DNA from: Tubiluchus corallicola
Taxonomy: Eukaryota > Priapulida > Priapulimorpha > Priapulimorphida > Tubiluchidae
DNA length: 45,900 nt
Reading direction: 5' to 3'
NCBI GenBank assembly: GCA_030141605.1
Contig: JAQGDQ010001065.1
Coordinates: 20,001-65,900, forward strand
The notes under the pieces: generated by a model
Database searches by the model: none
The model's input: only the letters and a program-made list of their open reading frames with translations
What the model was told of the DNA's origin: nothing
Made by a program: the position numbers and the translations under genes
Part shown: piece by piece, positions 23,934-35,064 of the stretch
Layout of the letters: each line of letters starts with the position of its first letter
Numbering within the stretch: position 1 is the first letter of the stretch

Positions 23934-24054
23934 GCTAGAAACTCAAATCACGTTGAAAACACCGGTTCTCGTCTGATCACCGAAGTTAAGCAACGTACAG
24001 CCTGGTTAGAACTTGGATGGGTGACCGCCTAGCAATACCAGGTGCTGTGGGCTT
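23934..24054 (+). rRNA. 5S rRNA-like copy 2 (probably pseudogene)
   Basis: Box A GAAGTTAAGCAACGT and box C GGATGGGTGACCGCC are intact. The 5' end (GCTAGAAACT) cannot pair well with the 3' end (GTGGGCTT), and TTAGAACTTGG replaces the usual TTAGTACTTGG. Confidence 0.75.
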
Positions 24055-24692
24055 GCGGGATGCTCACTCTGTATCTCGACACTAGGCGGAGGAGCTGCAC
24101 AAAGCGTTCACTAAGGCAAACTGACAGCACCACTTCCGAAATGGATACAAAACACCAGTTTAATGTGTTGACCAAAAGTTTTTTTTATTGTTGTTAGAGC
24201 CTTTAACAGCTACAAAGACAGGAATGAGAACTGCAAGTAGCCTTAAGAACAGCGACGTCACAACAATAAATTCGTAAGAAATCCACAGTCATAATGCTCA
24301 TCACAGTCAGAAAAATAGAGCAATGGTGGAGAGAACCAAAAGACGGGTAAAATGTCATACAACTACTACAGCTATAGCTCACGAAAGGCCAAAATGCTAA
24401 TGTATTGAAGGATATTATGTGCTTCAATTCTAAAAGAGTGACTACTGTAAAAAGCTAAATGCCTACTAATAAACAAACAGGTGGCAGCACCGTGGCAGTA
24501 ATTGAGAACTAAATTAAAACCAAAAAAGAGCCTATGCACCCACTACACCTTCCATAGTATAATAGACTGTCTATTATGAGAAACAACTACATGTATTGTT
24601 GTAACAACTGTAATACTACACTAGCTGACAGCACCCCTTCCATAATATAATAGACTGTCTCTCAACTAAGTACTCATTAATTAACGACTTAT

Positions 24693-24813
24693 GCTAGAAA
24701 CTCAAATCACGTTGAAAACACCGGTTCTCGTCTGATCACCGAAGTTAAGCAACGTACAGCCTGGTTAGAACTTGGATGGGTGACCGCCTAGCAATACCAG
24801 GTGCTGTGGGCTT
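24693..24813 (+). rRNA. 5S rRNA-like copy 3 (probably pseudogene)
   Basis: Reads the same as copy 2 over the 5S segment, including the changes in helix I and loop E, so the two share a recent unit duplication. Confidence 0.75.
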
Positions 24814-25600
24814 GCGGGATGCTCACTCTGTATCTCGACACTAGGCGGAGGAGCTGCACAAAGCGTTCACTAAGGCAAACTGACAGCACCCCTTCTGAAA
24901 TTGATACAAAACACCAGTTTAACGTGCTGACCAAAAGTTTTTTTTATTGTTGTTAGAGCCTTTAACAGTTACAAAGACAGGAATGAGAACTGCAAGTAGC
25001 CTTAAGAACAGCGACGTCACAACAATAAATTCGTAAGAAATTCACAGTCATAATGCTCATGACAGTCAGAAAAATAGAGCAATGGCCTAGTAAATAAACA
25101 AACAGGTGGCAGCACCGTGGCAGTAATTGAGAACTAAATTAAAACCAAAAAAGGGCCTATGCACCCACTACACCTTCCATAATATAATAGACTGTCTATT
25201 ATGAGAAACAACTACATGTATTGCTGTAATAACTGTAATACTAGACTAGCTGACAGCACCCCTTCCATAATATAATAGACTGTCTCTCAATTGTACTCAT
25301 TAATTAACGACTTATGCTAGAAACAACTAATTGTACTGCTGTAATAACTGTAATACTAGACTAGCTGACAGCACCCCTTCCATAATATAATAGACTGTCT
25401 CTCAATTAAGTACTATTAATTAACGACTTATGCTAGAATCAACAATGTACTGCTGTAATAACTGTAATACTAGACTAGCTGACAGCACCCCTTCCATAAT
25501 ATAATAGACTGTCTCTCAATTAAGTACTATTAATTAACGACTTATGCTAGAATCAACAATGTACTGCTGTAATAACTGTAATACTACACTAATTGTATTA

Positions 25601-26062
25601 ATTTCACATGTATTGGATTTCTGAATTAAGTAGCAACATTGTGCATTACAAGGTACAACTTGTACTTTGTATGGGCTTATAGGCTCATGTACATCTAGTG
25701 TCGTTTCTGTTATCGTATCTATTCTACGGGTTTTGTAAATTTCAATTAAGTATTAACTAATGAACAAGTCGTATTTTTGAATTAACTGTTTTGAGTTATT
25801 ATGATACACGAAGTAACTAACTCACTGCACATAGTGGAAATACTGTGATTAGTAATAGTTACTGTGTTGTAAATCCACTCAAAATAAGGTTTACATGTAA
25901 TATAATATCTCGCTACAGTATAGACAAGATGGCGTCATTCCAATAAGGTAAAAAGCCACGCCTCCTTATGTTCTTTCTTAGAATCGGTAAGAGGATGTCA
26001 TCTGCTTAAGGTCATTTAAGGAAGCAAAATAAATATTAGGACCTAAAATAAGTTCTCTTTAT
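25601..26062. other. No gene seen
   Basis: AT-rich single-copy DNA. Confidence 0.4.
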
Positions 26063-26560
26063 ATGCTAACTTTCTTACTTACTTACCTATCTAGCTACCT
26101 ATCTACCTACCCACTTACTCGCTCACTCATTCACTCACTTACTCACTCACACACTCACTTATTCATTCACTCGCTTACTCACTCGCATGCTCACTCAATC
26201 AATCATCAACTCACTCACTCGCTCACTTACTCACTCACACACTCACTTATTCATTCACTCGCCTACTCACTCAATCAATCACCAACTCACTCACTCGCTC
26301 ACTTACTCACTCACATACTCACTTACTCATTCATTCACTCGCCTGCTCACTAAATCAATCACCCACTCACTCACTTGCTCACTAACTCACTTACTCATTC
26401 ATTCACTCGCTTACTCACTCACCTGCTCACTCAATCAATCACCTACTCACTCACTCGCTCACTTACTCACTCATTCATTCACTCGCCTGCTCACTTAATC
26501 ACTCACATATTCACTCACTTATTCACTAGCTCACTTGCTCACTCACTCACCTTACCTTCC
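26063..26560. repeat. Degenerate (ACTC/ATTC)n tetranucleotide array with higher-order repeats
   Basis: Blocks such as TCACTCGCTTACTCACTC and CAATCAATCA recur several times. The His/Ser/Leu-rich frames are artefacts. A short piece of the same text (CTGCTCACTAAATCAATCAC) reappears at 27890-27908. Confidence 0.92.
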
Positions 26561-27382
26561 CTGCTTACTTACTTCGAATAATTTCTTTTATCAATTAATT
26601 AAACCTGCCTTTGATATTAATATTTAACTTATTTCATTTTAATACTTAACTTATTTAATATTATGAAATAATCACGACCGTTTTTCAGAATGTTGCTCAA
26701 CACTCTGTATGCGCTCACATTCTCAACTCTTGTTTTTGGTTGCCATGGCACCCAGTGAATTACTGGACACGCCCTCTTACTCCTATTTTGTAAAACGGGC
26801 AGCTGGTTGGTAATTAAAGGTAATCCCGCACGCAGTTGATTGGATGAGTGTTTATAGGACCTAAGGACCTGCTTAAACAGTTTTATCCCGTGCGCATGCG
26901 CAACAGCGTCTTGCGCCATAATCTCGGCACGCCAAAACTTTTTGCAAAATTCATCCGCATTAGAAAATAAGTCGCTTCGTTAGTTTCAAACGATCGCGCA
27001 ATTTTACTAATCGACTAAGTCAACGCGAGGAAAAAACGACAAGGAATTAGGGACAATGAATGCCGCCAGGGGCGCTGCGCGGCGCTTAACAAGATTACCA
27101 TTTTAATTGAGTGTGGCATAAGCTGCTTCTGAATTGTTGCTTTGTATTCGCTACGTCTACAAAAAGCTGACTAAACACTAGGCCTGGGTTTTCTTATGTA
27201 AATAAACACAGAGCTGCAGCGTTTAACATGGAGAAACTTAATTAATTTTGTCACTCACTAATTAAACCATATTAGGAGCCATGTTGAATGTGTTTTTGTA
27301 ATTTGTTTTTTATTGCGAATAAAACTTTTCGTTTGTTTTAGTAAAGCGATTATGTAACTCTGTGTATTTACAAAGCTATTTA
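26561..27382. other. No gene supported; promoter-like patch
   Basis: Contains the NRF-1-like site and, on the minus strand, CCAATCA and CCTATAAA. A 96-residue minus frame (26629-26919) opens at the NRF-1 site but has no domain I recognise. Confidence 0.4.
26891..26902. promoter_or_regulatory. Perfect NRF-1 palindrome TGCGCATGCGCA
   Basis: The full 12-bp consensus. On the minus strand it is followed by an ATAAAAC stretch and, further on, CCAATC. A TTGCGCCATAATC lies beside it. This could be a housekeeping promoter, but no gene is confirmed. Confidence 0.45.
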
Positions 27383-27652
<270 letters not shown>

Positions 27653-28026
27653 TTGTTAAAGTGATTATTTAACTCTGTGTATTTACAAAGCTGAATTCAA
27701 ATTGAAGAATTTAATTACGAAACTGAAGAGTTTTTAACGAAAAATCTACCCAAAAACTATTGTTTCTTAATACAAAAAACACATACAAGTATTCAGAAAA
27801 GAAGCAGTTTGGGGAAAAAACAAAAAATAATATGATTCGCTGTTTGATTTAATATTCTGCAAGATTAAAAATTCGCTTACTCACTCGCCTGCTCACTAAA
27901 TCAATCACCCATTCACTAATGTTAGCAATGCCCTTCGAATTTTTCAAACCAAGTGTGCATTCTCCAAGTAAAATTAGACCTCGTTCACATGGGTCCTGAC
28001 CAAGACTGGTGTCAGTCTGGGCTAAC
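27653..28026. other. No gene seen
   Basis: Starts with a repeat of GTGTATTTACAAAGCT, which also flanks the (TTA)n array on its left side (27362), so the array is bordered by a short direct repeat. Confidence 0.5.
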
Positions 28027-28395
<369 letters not shown>

Positions 28396-29138
28396 CAGAA
28401 AAGTTACAAAAGTACTATTTTATCGGTTTATCTTCACTATCGTTTTTAATCCGCGAGCAGCGGCTTCTAAGACAACCCATACGCTAGTACTTTTTGTTAA
28501 AGGAAAGCCAAACCATTTGACAAGGTAAGCTAATTTTAGTATTCGCGAAAAATGTTAGAAAGGTTTAGTAAAAAAACAGCGATAACCGCCTAATAAATTA
28601 AATAATTATTTGGATTAAGGTCGCTTTCATTTCACGGATGCTTCACTTTGGGCGTCCATTTTTCCACCAACTACGTCACTCGTCGACTAAAGGAAAGCGA
28701 GCTCACTGTGAATTTCCAGCAGAAATATCTTCGGCTTTCAGAAGAAATTAGATAGCCAATTTTGCGTGAAGATTACGTTTATTACAGAAGTTTGAATTAG
28801 TTTAAATAATTCGCACTAACGGACGGCCAGAATGCGCTTACGGAAAGTCACGAAGTCCACCAGTTACGAGCCGAAATGTGAAGATAAGGCAAACTGCTCA
28901 ATCACACATGAGTAAACCGCACTTGACCAGGCAAGTGATAGCTAATCACGAGCATTGTGTGCACTGGCTATATATGAGTGTAATAATTGAAAGTTTACCG
29001 CACGACGTTGAGTAAACCACACTAGACCAGGCATATTCAACTGATAAACACGGTCCTACTCGCGGATTTAGATTCGAATTAGTTCAGTTTTGTCTAAACC
29101 AAGTTTCTTAAACTAGCTGCATTGATTCATCGAGTATC
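28396..29138. other. No gene seen
   Basis: Single-copy DNA with two diverged GAGTAAACC(G/A)CACT(T/A)GACCAGGCA segments near 28911 and 29011. Confidence 0.4.
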
Positions 29139-29248
29139 TCAGAGTACGTTGAATAATTATATCCATTGTAACAATCTTTGTGGCATATGTTAATCAGAGT
29201 ACGTTGAATAATTATATCCATTGTAACAATCATTGTGTCATATGTTAC
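29139..29248. repeat. 55-bp direct duplication
   Basis: TCAGAGTACGTTGAATAATT occurs at 29139 and 29194 and each copy ends in GCATATGTTA or TCATATGTTA. Confidence 0.9.
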
Positions 29249-29640
29249 ACAACTATTGACACAATCTGTTCCTTCGCTCACGCTAAAGCTCAAGGCAATA
29301 CTTTAACCTATCAGACCCGCGTGATAATTTAAGCCGCGGACCGCCTAAGGCCTCGCTCACACTGCACAATCTGACTCACGTTTCAGCAGAACTATAAAGT
29401 AAAACGGCACAAGGCGATTAATATTTGATGCGGCGTAGACTGACTGTGTAAGATTTACTGATTTTGCCGGGGGCTATGGCTGTTCTAAATAGGATCATTT
29501 AGTGGAGTGATGACAACTGTGAATTTTCCCTTGATAAGAGACCTGGACAGATACAGGTTGTTCGGAAAATAACGCTCAACTGATTGGTGAAATATGCTAA
29601 AAGTTTACAAGAAATATATCAAATTTTCTTGGCAGACGTA
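29249..29640. other. No gene seen
   Basis: Single-copy DNA without recognisable features. Confidence 0.4.
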
Positions 29641-30190
29641 TTAAATAAGTAAGAAAACAAGTAAATAAGTAAGAAAGTTGGTAATGAAGTAAGTAAGTAA
29701 GTAAGTAAGTAAATAAGTAAGTAAGCAAGCAAGTAAAAAACAAGTCAGTAAATAACAAGCAAGCAGGCAAGTAGGTGAGCAGTCAAGCAAGTAACAAAGT
29801 AAGTAAGTAAATAAGTAAGAGAGTAAGTAAGCAAACAAGTAAGCAAATAAGTAAGTGCAAACAAATAAGTAAATAAGTAATTGAGTAAGTAAGCAAGTAA
29901 ATAACTAAGTAAGGAGTAAGCAAGCAAGCAAGTAAGTAAATAAGCAAGTAAATAAGTAAGTTAGTTAGCAAGTAAGTAAGCAAACAAGTAAGTAGGTAAA
30001 TAAGTAAATAATCAAGCAAGCATGCAAACAAGTACGTAAGAAAGTAAGTAAATGAGTAAGTAAGTAAGTTAACAAGTAAGCAGGCAGGCAAGTAGGCGAG
30101 TAATCAAGCAAGCAAGCAAACAAGTACGTAAGAAAGTAAGTAAGTTAACAAGTAAGCAAGCAAGCAAACAAGTACGTAAGAAAGCGATTA
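29641..30190. repeat. Degenerate (AAGT/AAGC)n tetranucleotide array
   Basis: GTAAGTAAGCAAGCAAG-type sequence. Leu/Tyr/Thr-rich minus frames are artefacts. Confidence 0.95.
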
Positions 30191-30246
30191 ATATTGCTAA
30201 AAGATGAGAGAAAAATTTATATAGCATTTTTTGTTTTTAAAAATTC

Positions 30247-30400
30247 GTTCTCTTTCTCTTCTCTCTGTTTTCCTTTCTCTCTCTCTCTCTCTCTGTGCCT
30301 GTCTCTCTCTCTCTGTTTTCCCTTCTCTCTCTCTCTCTCTGTTTGCCTTTCTCTCTGTTTTCCTCTCTCTCTATTCCTGTCTTTCTCCCCCCTCGTAGCA
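30247..30400. repeat. (TC)n-rich tract
   Basis: CTCTCTCTGTTTTCC repeats. Confidence 0.9.
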
Positions 30401-31462
30401 TATTTGTGAATACAAAGAGTTAGACAATCATGTCCTGTAGGTTACAGGCTGGAAACGCGCTAAAAACCGCAAAAATCTTCCTACCATTTTCCAAAATTGC
30501 TCTCAAATTATTCCAGTAAAATGCCACTGCGGTGTGAATCACTGCTCGTATTTCCTGGATGGATAACACGGGATAGTTGGGATAAGTACAGGTTGCCAGG
30601 CGGTGTATGATTTCAACCAGTCAGCCAAATTGTTATCTAATTGTACGAAACGGTTCGTATCATAGACGTAAACGGTACAATTAGGGGCCTGCATTGCCGA
30701 GTAATTGTCTTAATAAGTGTATAAACGGTAAGTTGAGCGTGGCTTCGCGGGCCGTAATGACATAATTTGCATGCCGTAATGAAGCCATTGCTGATTTATC
30801 TAGCATTAATGTTTCTAAATTAGAGCTTAGATCGGAAAATTTGTGAGAGGAATTGAGACAGTGTGTTCTTTACGCTTAAATAACGACTTCATAAATGTTC
30901 AATGACGAGCGTCGCTGCGCATGCGTATTAGTCACGCCCACAGCTTCACAGAATTTGTCCTCGGCAAACGAGACATTGCTGTTACTACACTAAATTGAGG
31001 AAGATTAAAGAATTTTTAGTTTTGAAGATACAACAGTTATTTGTTAGGCCATCCTGGAATACTTTGTATTTTAGAATATCGTTTTAACACCATAGATGCT
31101 TATAAATTCACTTTTTTCCCTCGGACGTCTTATATGTGGAATTTTCTGTCAAGAAGTTATCTCCCTGAATACCACAACTTCTTCCAAATCTAGAAAAGTG
31201 TTAATAGGTATCTTTTATCGCCTATCACTTTTTGCTGTAATTCTTAGGACATACAGTATCGCGACTGCTAATTATAAATTTGTAAGTGTCCCATTAAACG
31301 TGAAAACATTGTAAGCGTTTTACAGCACCAAGATGTCAATTATGTGTTAACTTGTCGTGATAATCTGATTTTAATTAACTTTGCTAATATTTGGTTATAT
31401 AATTTTATTTTTAACGGGAATAATTAATTTTAGAAAATTGTTATCAATGTCAGATAGAAAGG
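30401..31462. other. No gene supported
   Basis: Contains the NRF-1-like site at 30916. A 72-residue frame at 31096 shows no domain. Confidence 0.4.
30916..30925. promoter_or_regulatory. NRF-1-like TGCGCATGCG
   Basis: Third site of this type in the window, in a CG-containing patch. No gene is attached. Confidence 0.3.
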
Positions 31463-31990
31463 TAATAATACAATGCTAGCATAACTATTGTAAGTTGTTA
31501 AATATGAAATGTAAATACTGCTAACTGTTATAGCCCTGTAAATAGAGGACGCATGTATTATGTATGTGTTAATATTCTCAAAATAAATAATAATAATAAT
31601 ACAATGTTAGCATAGCTATTGTAAGTTGTTATATATGAAATGTAAATACTGCTAACCGTTATGGCCCTGTAAATAGAGGGCGCATGTACATATGTATGTG
31701 TTAATATTTTCAAAATAAATAATAATAACAATAATAATACAATGTTAGCATAGCTATTGTAAGTTGTTAAATATGAAATGTAAATACTGCTAACCGTTAT
31801 AGCCCTGTAAATAGAGGGCGCATGTACTATGTATGTGTTAATATTTTCAAAATAAATAATAATAACAATAATAATACAATGTTAGCATAGCATAGCTATT
31901 GTAAGTTGTTAAATATGAAATGTAAATACTGCTAACTGTTATAGCCCTGTAAATAGAGGGCGCATGTACATATGTATGTGCTCAAAATAA
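31463..31990. repeat. Four tandem copies (131-142 bp) of a retroposon-like 3' tail
   Basis: Each unit has GCCCTGTAAATAGAGG (from 31532, 31663, 31801 and 31943), GTATGTGTTAATATTTTC and AAAATAAATAATAATAA. The form of a short body plus an AATAATAA tail suggests a multimerised LINE or SINE 3' end. Confidence 0.8.
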
Positions 31991-32521
31991 AGAATTATAA
32001 TAAAAAAATAATTAGGGTCTACTGTCAGGTCATTGGCCCTTTAGGCAATTTGTATAAAAAAACACAAGAACATTCAATCGGGCGAAAGTGATATTTGTGT
32101 AGCGTTACTGTACAACATTCGGTGCGATACACGCTGTAATGTACAAAAACTCGACAAATTGTTAAGCTTTAAAATTCAGATACCAGGTATACCGTTGCGC
32201 ACATGCGCCAGCTATTAAACGTGTGCACTACTTCACAACTGAACACTAGCAAATGTTCAAATACATGTAAATAGCCAATAATTCTTTCACGCAAGTCATT
32301 TTTGAAAAAAATGGTATTTTACCTTCAATATTTTATAAGACAAATTTGTTTGAACTATGATTAAACTGTAAATTGGCCGTCAGCTTTTAGACAGAAAACC
32401 TGACATCCTGTATTTTCTAATGGAGATTTAGAGCGCAGCTCCAAATGTTAATTAAAATATTGGACTGCCCTCCTCTCATAGCGGAGGCAGGACTGGCACC
32501 GCGGCCACACCGTGCGGCATG
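31991..32521. other. No gene seen
   Basis: AT-rich single-copy DNA. Confidence 0.4.
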
Positions 32522-32783
32522 TGTTAATTATGTCATTCAACGCCTCACCCATAAACAAAGATTGAATAATAGAGTCAGTCGAAATGACAATTTATTATTG
32601 AATTTTACACTTTTAATAAGGAACGACCAGCTTACCTACAGAAACAGAGTTTGCGAGAAAAGCCTGAGAAATGTGAACAGAGCTGCACACGCTACGAAAG
32701 ACACGACCACTGACAAGGGTCTACAGCAGACCTTCCCTTTTTATAAGCTCAGGTGTGCACGTGACTAGTGGCTTTTACTAACA
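32522..32783 (-). mobile_element. Possible LTR (solo or partial)
   Basis: On the minus strand it begins TGTTAG and ends TTAACA. It has a TATA box (GCTTATAAAAAGG, about 32737-32749) and then AATAAA (32591-32596), the order of an LTR. The flanks GCATG and CAAGG are not a target duplication, and no primer site or polypurine tract is evident, so this is tentative. Confidence 0.3.
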
Positions 32784-33127
32784 CAAGGTCAGAATACGAG
32801 TCTGTGCTAGATAAAGCCACGTTCACATGCACACCTGAGAAGTCTACTGTGCCCTACCAGCATTACATTTCATTTCCTTACAGCCCTGTAGTGCAATATC
32901 TACTTGGTATCTGCTTGTTCTGTGAATTTATCGTACTACTATGGTACCAGCCAACGGCTAGAGGGCGGAGGAGGTCAAGTGATGCAACGGCCATGTGTAG
33001 AGGAGTAAACCTTCCAAATCGGGAGTGGAGCACCGAAGGCGGACCAGTGCAGCATGCTCACTGACCCCGGCAGCTCCTGCAGCCAACCTGGTGCCAAACG
33101 TATCGCTCCGCTTTCCTTTGAACTACA
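32784..33127. other. No gene supported
   Basis: Short frames only, no domain recognised. Confidence 0.35.
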
Positions 33128-33525
33128 CCAGGGAGGAAGAGAGGAGGTTCCTGCGGTCTGGGCAACTCAGGATCTCCATACACCTGGCCCAGGCGTGCGC
33201 CCTGGAGACGTTCAAGGATCGCACTGCTCAGCCACAGTCGACGCTGCAGCTCCATCAATGTGATCAATAACCGACTCTCTTGGCACACTCCATTGTCTTC
33301 CGAGACAGAAGGATGCCAACCAAGCAACACCAGGGAGGAAGAGAGGGGGTTCCTGTTGTCTGGGCAACTCAGGATCTCCATACACCTTCCCCAGGCGTGT
33401 GCCTTGGAGACGTTCAAGGATCGCACTGCTCAGCCACAGTCGACGCTGCAGCTCCATCAATGTGATCAATAACTGACTCTCTTGGCGCACACTCCATTGT
33501 CTTCCGAGACAGAAGGATGCCAACA
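33128..33525. repeat. Tandem duplication of a GC-rich 202-bp unit
   Basis: CACCAGGGAGGAAGAGAG, GGCAACTCAGGATCTCC (33161 and 33363) and GTCGACGCTGCAGCTCC recur. The sequence is much richer in GC than its surroundings and open on both strands, so it may be a fragment of a mobile element or of a coding exon. I do not recognise the product. Confidence 0.8.
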
Positions 33526-33606
33526 ATAACAATGGTTTCTTCAACCGGGATATATTTATGATTAAAACAAAACAAAAGAAAAATTTAATGAATCAGACAC
33601 ACTCTT

Positions 33607-33612
33607 TTTATT
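33607..33612 (-). promoter_or_regulatory. AATAAA polyadenylation signal of the homeobox gene
   Basis: Lies about 210 bp beyond the stop codon at 33823-33825, on the same strand, followed by T/G-rich sequence. It supports 33823-34143 as a real last exon. Confidence 0.5.
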
Positions 33613-33822
33613 CATTGTTGTATTTACAATTAAGTTAAATGGTTAAGAAGTAAAATAATTATTCATCATACTCAAATACTATACAGGTAATATGACTTAC
33701 TCCACTTGTAACAGTGCATGAAAAATTCTCGTGTGCTGTAAATTTGTGCAGCTTAATTAACAATTAATTTCCATCAAATGTCTCTTAATTATTATCACAA
33801 CAAAATGATGTTCATGCTTCTC

Positions 33823-34143
33823 CTATAATGCACCTTGAAATTGTTCTTGACCCGGAAGTGCTTGGTGACTGGGGTCATACGTTGCCTCTGAGCTGTAACC
33901 GGAAGTGTAGCCGGATGTGGGCCAATTCCATTGACTGTACGCAGGATATTCAAGCTGCTGGGTGGTGTATTGATTGATAGCTGCGTACTGCTGCGATATA
34001 TCCATAAAAGGTTGTTGCATGGCAACAGGCCACTCCCCTTCTTGTATTGCTTCGCTCTGATAGGCGGAGACAGGACAAGCCGTCACGTGGCCCTGAGCGC
34101 TAGGAATCATGGGATACAGATGGTGGTTTTCTGTTCTCTTTTT
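33823..34143 (-). CDS. C-terminal exon of a homeobox protein (5' part displaced)
   Basis: The minus strand reads KKRTENHHLYPMIPSAQGH, then about 85 residues rich in Q, Y, S and T (YAAINQYTTQQLEYPAYSQW, GYTSGYSSEATYDPSHQAL), ending GQEQFQGAL-TAG at 33823. The first part up to DISQQ repeats exactly, in the other orientation, at 34243-34399, where it is in frame with the end of the homeodomain (SKFKRRGKK). The minus copy lacks that 5' part: above 34143 the sequence folds back on itself. The most economical reading is one last exon whose 5' portion was inverted during assembly next to the gap. A real inverted duplication is the alternative. Confidence 0.65.
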   Translation of the reverse strand, partial: KKRTENHHLYPMIPSAQGHVTACPVSAYQSEAIQEGEWPVAMQQPFMDISQQYAAINQYTTQQLEYPAYSQWNWPTSGYTSGYSSEATYDPSHQALPGQEQFQGAL

Positions 34144-34399
34144 AGGTCAAAGTTCAAACGACGTGGCAAAAAGGATACCGCTTACAACGGTACTGAAGAC
34201 GTATTAAGTATTCTCTCCACGAACCGCTACATATCCAGGCCAAAAAAGAGAACAGAAAACCACCATCTGTATCCCATGATTCCTAGCGCTCAGGGCCACG
34301 TGACGGCTTGTCCTGTCTCCGCCTATCAGAGCGAAGCAATACAAGAAGGGGAGTGGCCTGTTGCCATGCAACAACCTTTTATGGATATATCGCAGCAGT
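33987..34399. repeat. Exact 157-bp inverted repeat ending at the gap
   Basis: Arms 33987-34143 and 34243-34399 are reverse complements with a 99-bp spacer. The right arm runs straight into the N run, so the repeat may be longer. Confidence 0.92.
34146..34399 (+). CDS. Inverted 5' part of the homeobox last exon (end of homeodomain)
   Basis: After ...TTTTTAG| at 34145 the plus strand reads G-TCA-AAG-TTC: with the upstream exon ending CGA-AG this rebuilds R53 and continues SKFKRRGKKDTAYNGTEDV, LSILSTNRYISRP, KKRTENHHLYP and MIPSAQ...DISQQ up to the gap. The phase fits the donor at 40256 exactly, but the strand is opposite. The pyrimidine run before the acceptor is the reverse complement of the KKRTENHH codons, so the true intron end is not seen here. 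Confidence 0.65.
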
Positions 34400-34689
34400 N
34401 NNNNNNNNNNNNNNNNNNNNNNNNNNNNNNNNNNNNNNNNNNNNNNNNNNNNNNNNNNNNNNNNNNNNNNNNNNNNNNNNNNNNNNNNNNNNNNNNNNNN
34501 NNNNNNNNNNNNNNNNNNNNNNNNNNNNNNNNNNNNNNNNNNNNNNNNNNNNNNNNNNNNNNNNNNNNNNNNNNNNNNNNNNNNNNNNNNNNNNNNNNNN
34601 NNNNNNNNNNNNNNNNNNNNNNNNNNNNNNNNNNNNNNNNNNNNNNNNNNNNNNNNNNNNNNNNNNNNNNNNNNNNNNNNNNNNNNNNN
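34400..34689. other. Assembly gap (290 N)
   Basis: Run of N. The sequence on its left is one arm of an inverted repeat, which is a common cause of assembly breaks. Confidence 1.
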
Positions 34690-34702
34690 GCCTAATGTTA
34701 AC

Positions 34703-34860
34703 ATATTTAGATTTTGCACAGAAAGATTTAAACACTTCAGCATTGATCCTTAGAAATAAATCCACTTGGGGCATTGCGGCGTGTAGGGAGTCCTGGCATA
34801 GGGAGGTGAGCAGAATCATGTACCTGGACGTGTGATTCATTGAAGAAGAAGAAGAAGAAG
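34703..34860 (+). mobile_element. Possible LINE C terminus with (GAA)n tail
   Basis: The frame reads ALILRNKSTWGIAACRESWH, then REVSRIMYLDV-stop, followed by TTCATTGAAGAAGAAGAAG. A short C-terminal frame with a W..A..R..W pattern and a trinucleotide tail is typical of some LINEs. The 5' part is lost in the gap. Confidence 0.4.
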
Positions 34861-35064
34861 TTGTATTCCTACAAGCGAGAATCTGAATAGCTACAATCTG
34901 AGAATAACTCAATAGATACCTTCTTCTACAAGCAAAATTCGTATACAGGAAATCTTTGTCTTTTTTTCGAGATTTATTTTCGTTGTATCATTTTCAGAAA
35001 GCTGCCATTTTATCAGGAATGGAGACGAATCGTTATTTTCAATACAATTTGTTCCAACATTCAA
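34861..35064. other. No gene seen
   Basis: AT-rich lead-in to the 26-bp array. Confidence 0.4.

Larger units (their letters stand above)
23075..25600 (+). repeat. Tandem array of about 760-bp units with 5S-like rRNA, ending in 115-bp remnants
   Basis: Unit marks are CTGACAGCACCCCTTCC, ATAATAGACTGTCTCTCAA, a 5S-like segment, GACACTAGGCGGAGGAGCTG, a T8 run and GTGGCAGTAATTGAGAAC. The 5S starts lie at 23169, 23934 and 24693 (765 and 759 bp apart). After 25248 the units lose the 5S and shrink to about 115 bp (25248, 25363, 25477). The deletion joint falls just inside the 5S start. Confidence 0.92.

Noticed and set aside
26629-26919. 96-residue minus-strand protein beginning MAQDAVAHAHGIKLFKQVLR
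   Set aside because: It resembles an LYR-type start only faintly, and no conserved continuation or splice site supports it.
33025-33544. Protein-coding gene in the 202-bp repeat
   Set aside because: Frames on both strands are similar in length and follow the duplication; no family recognised.
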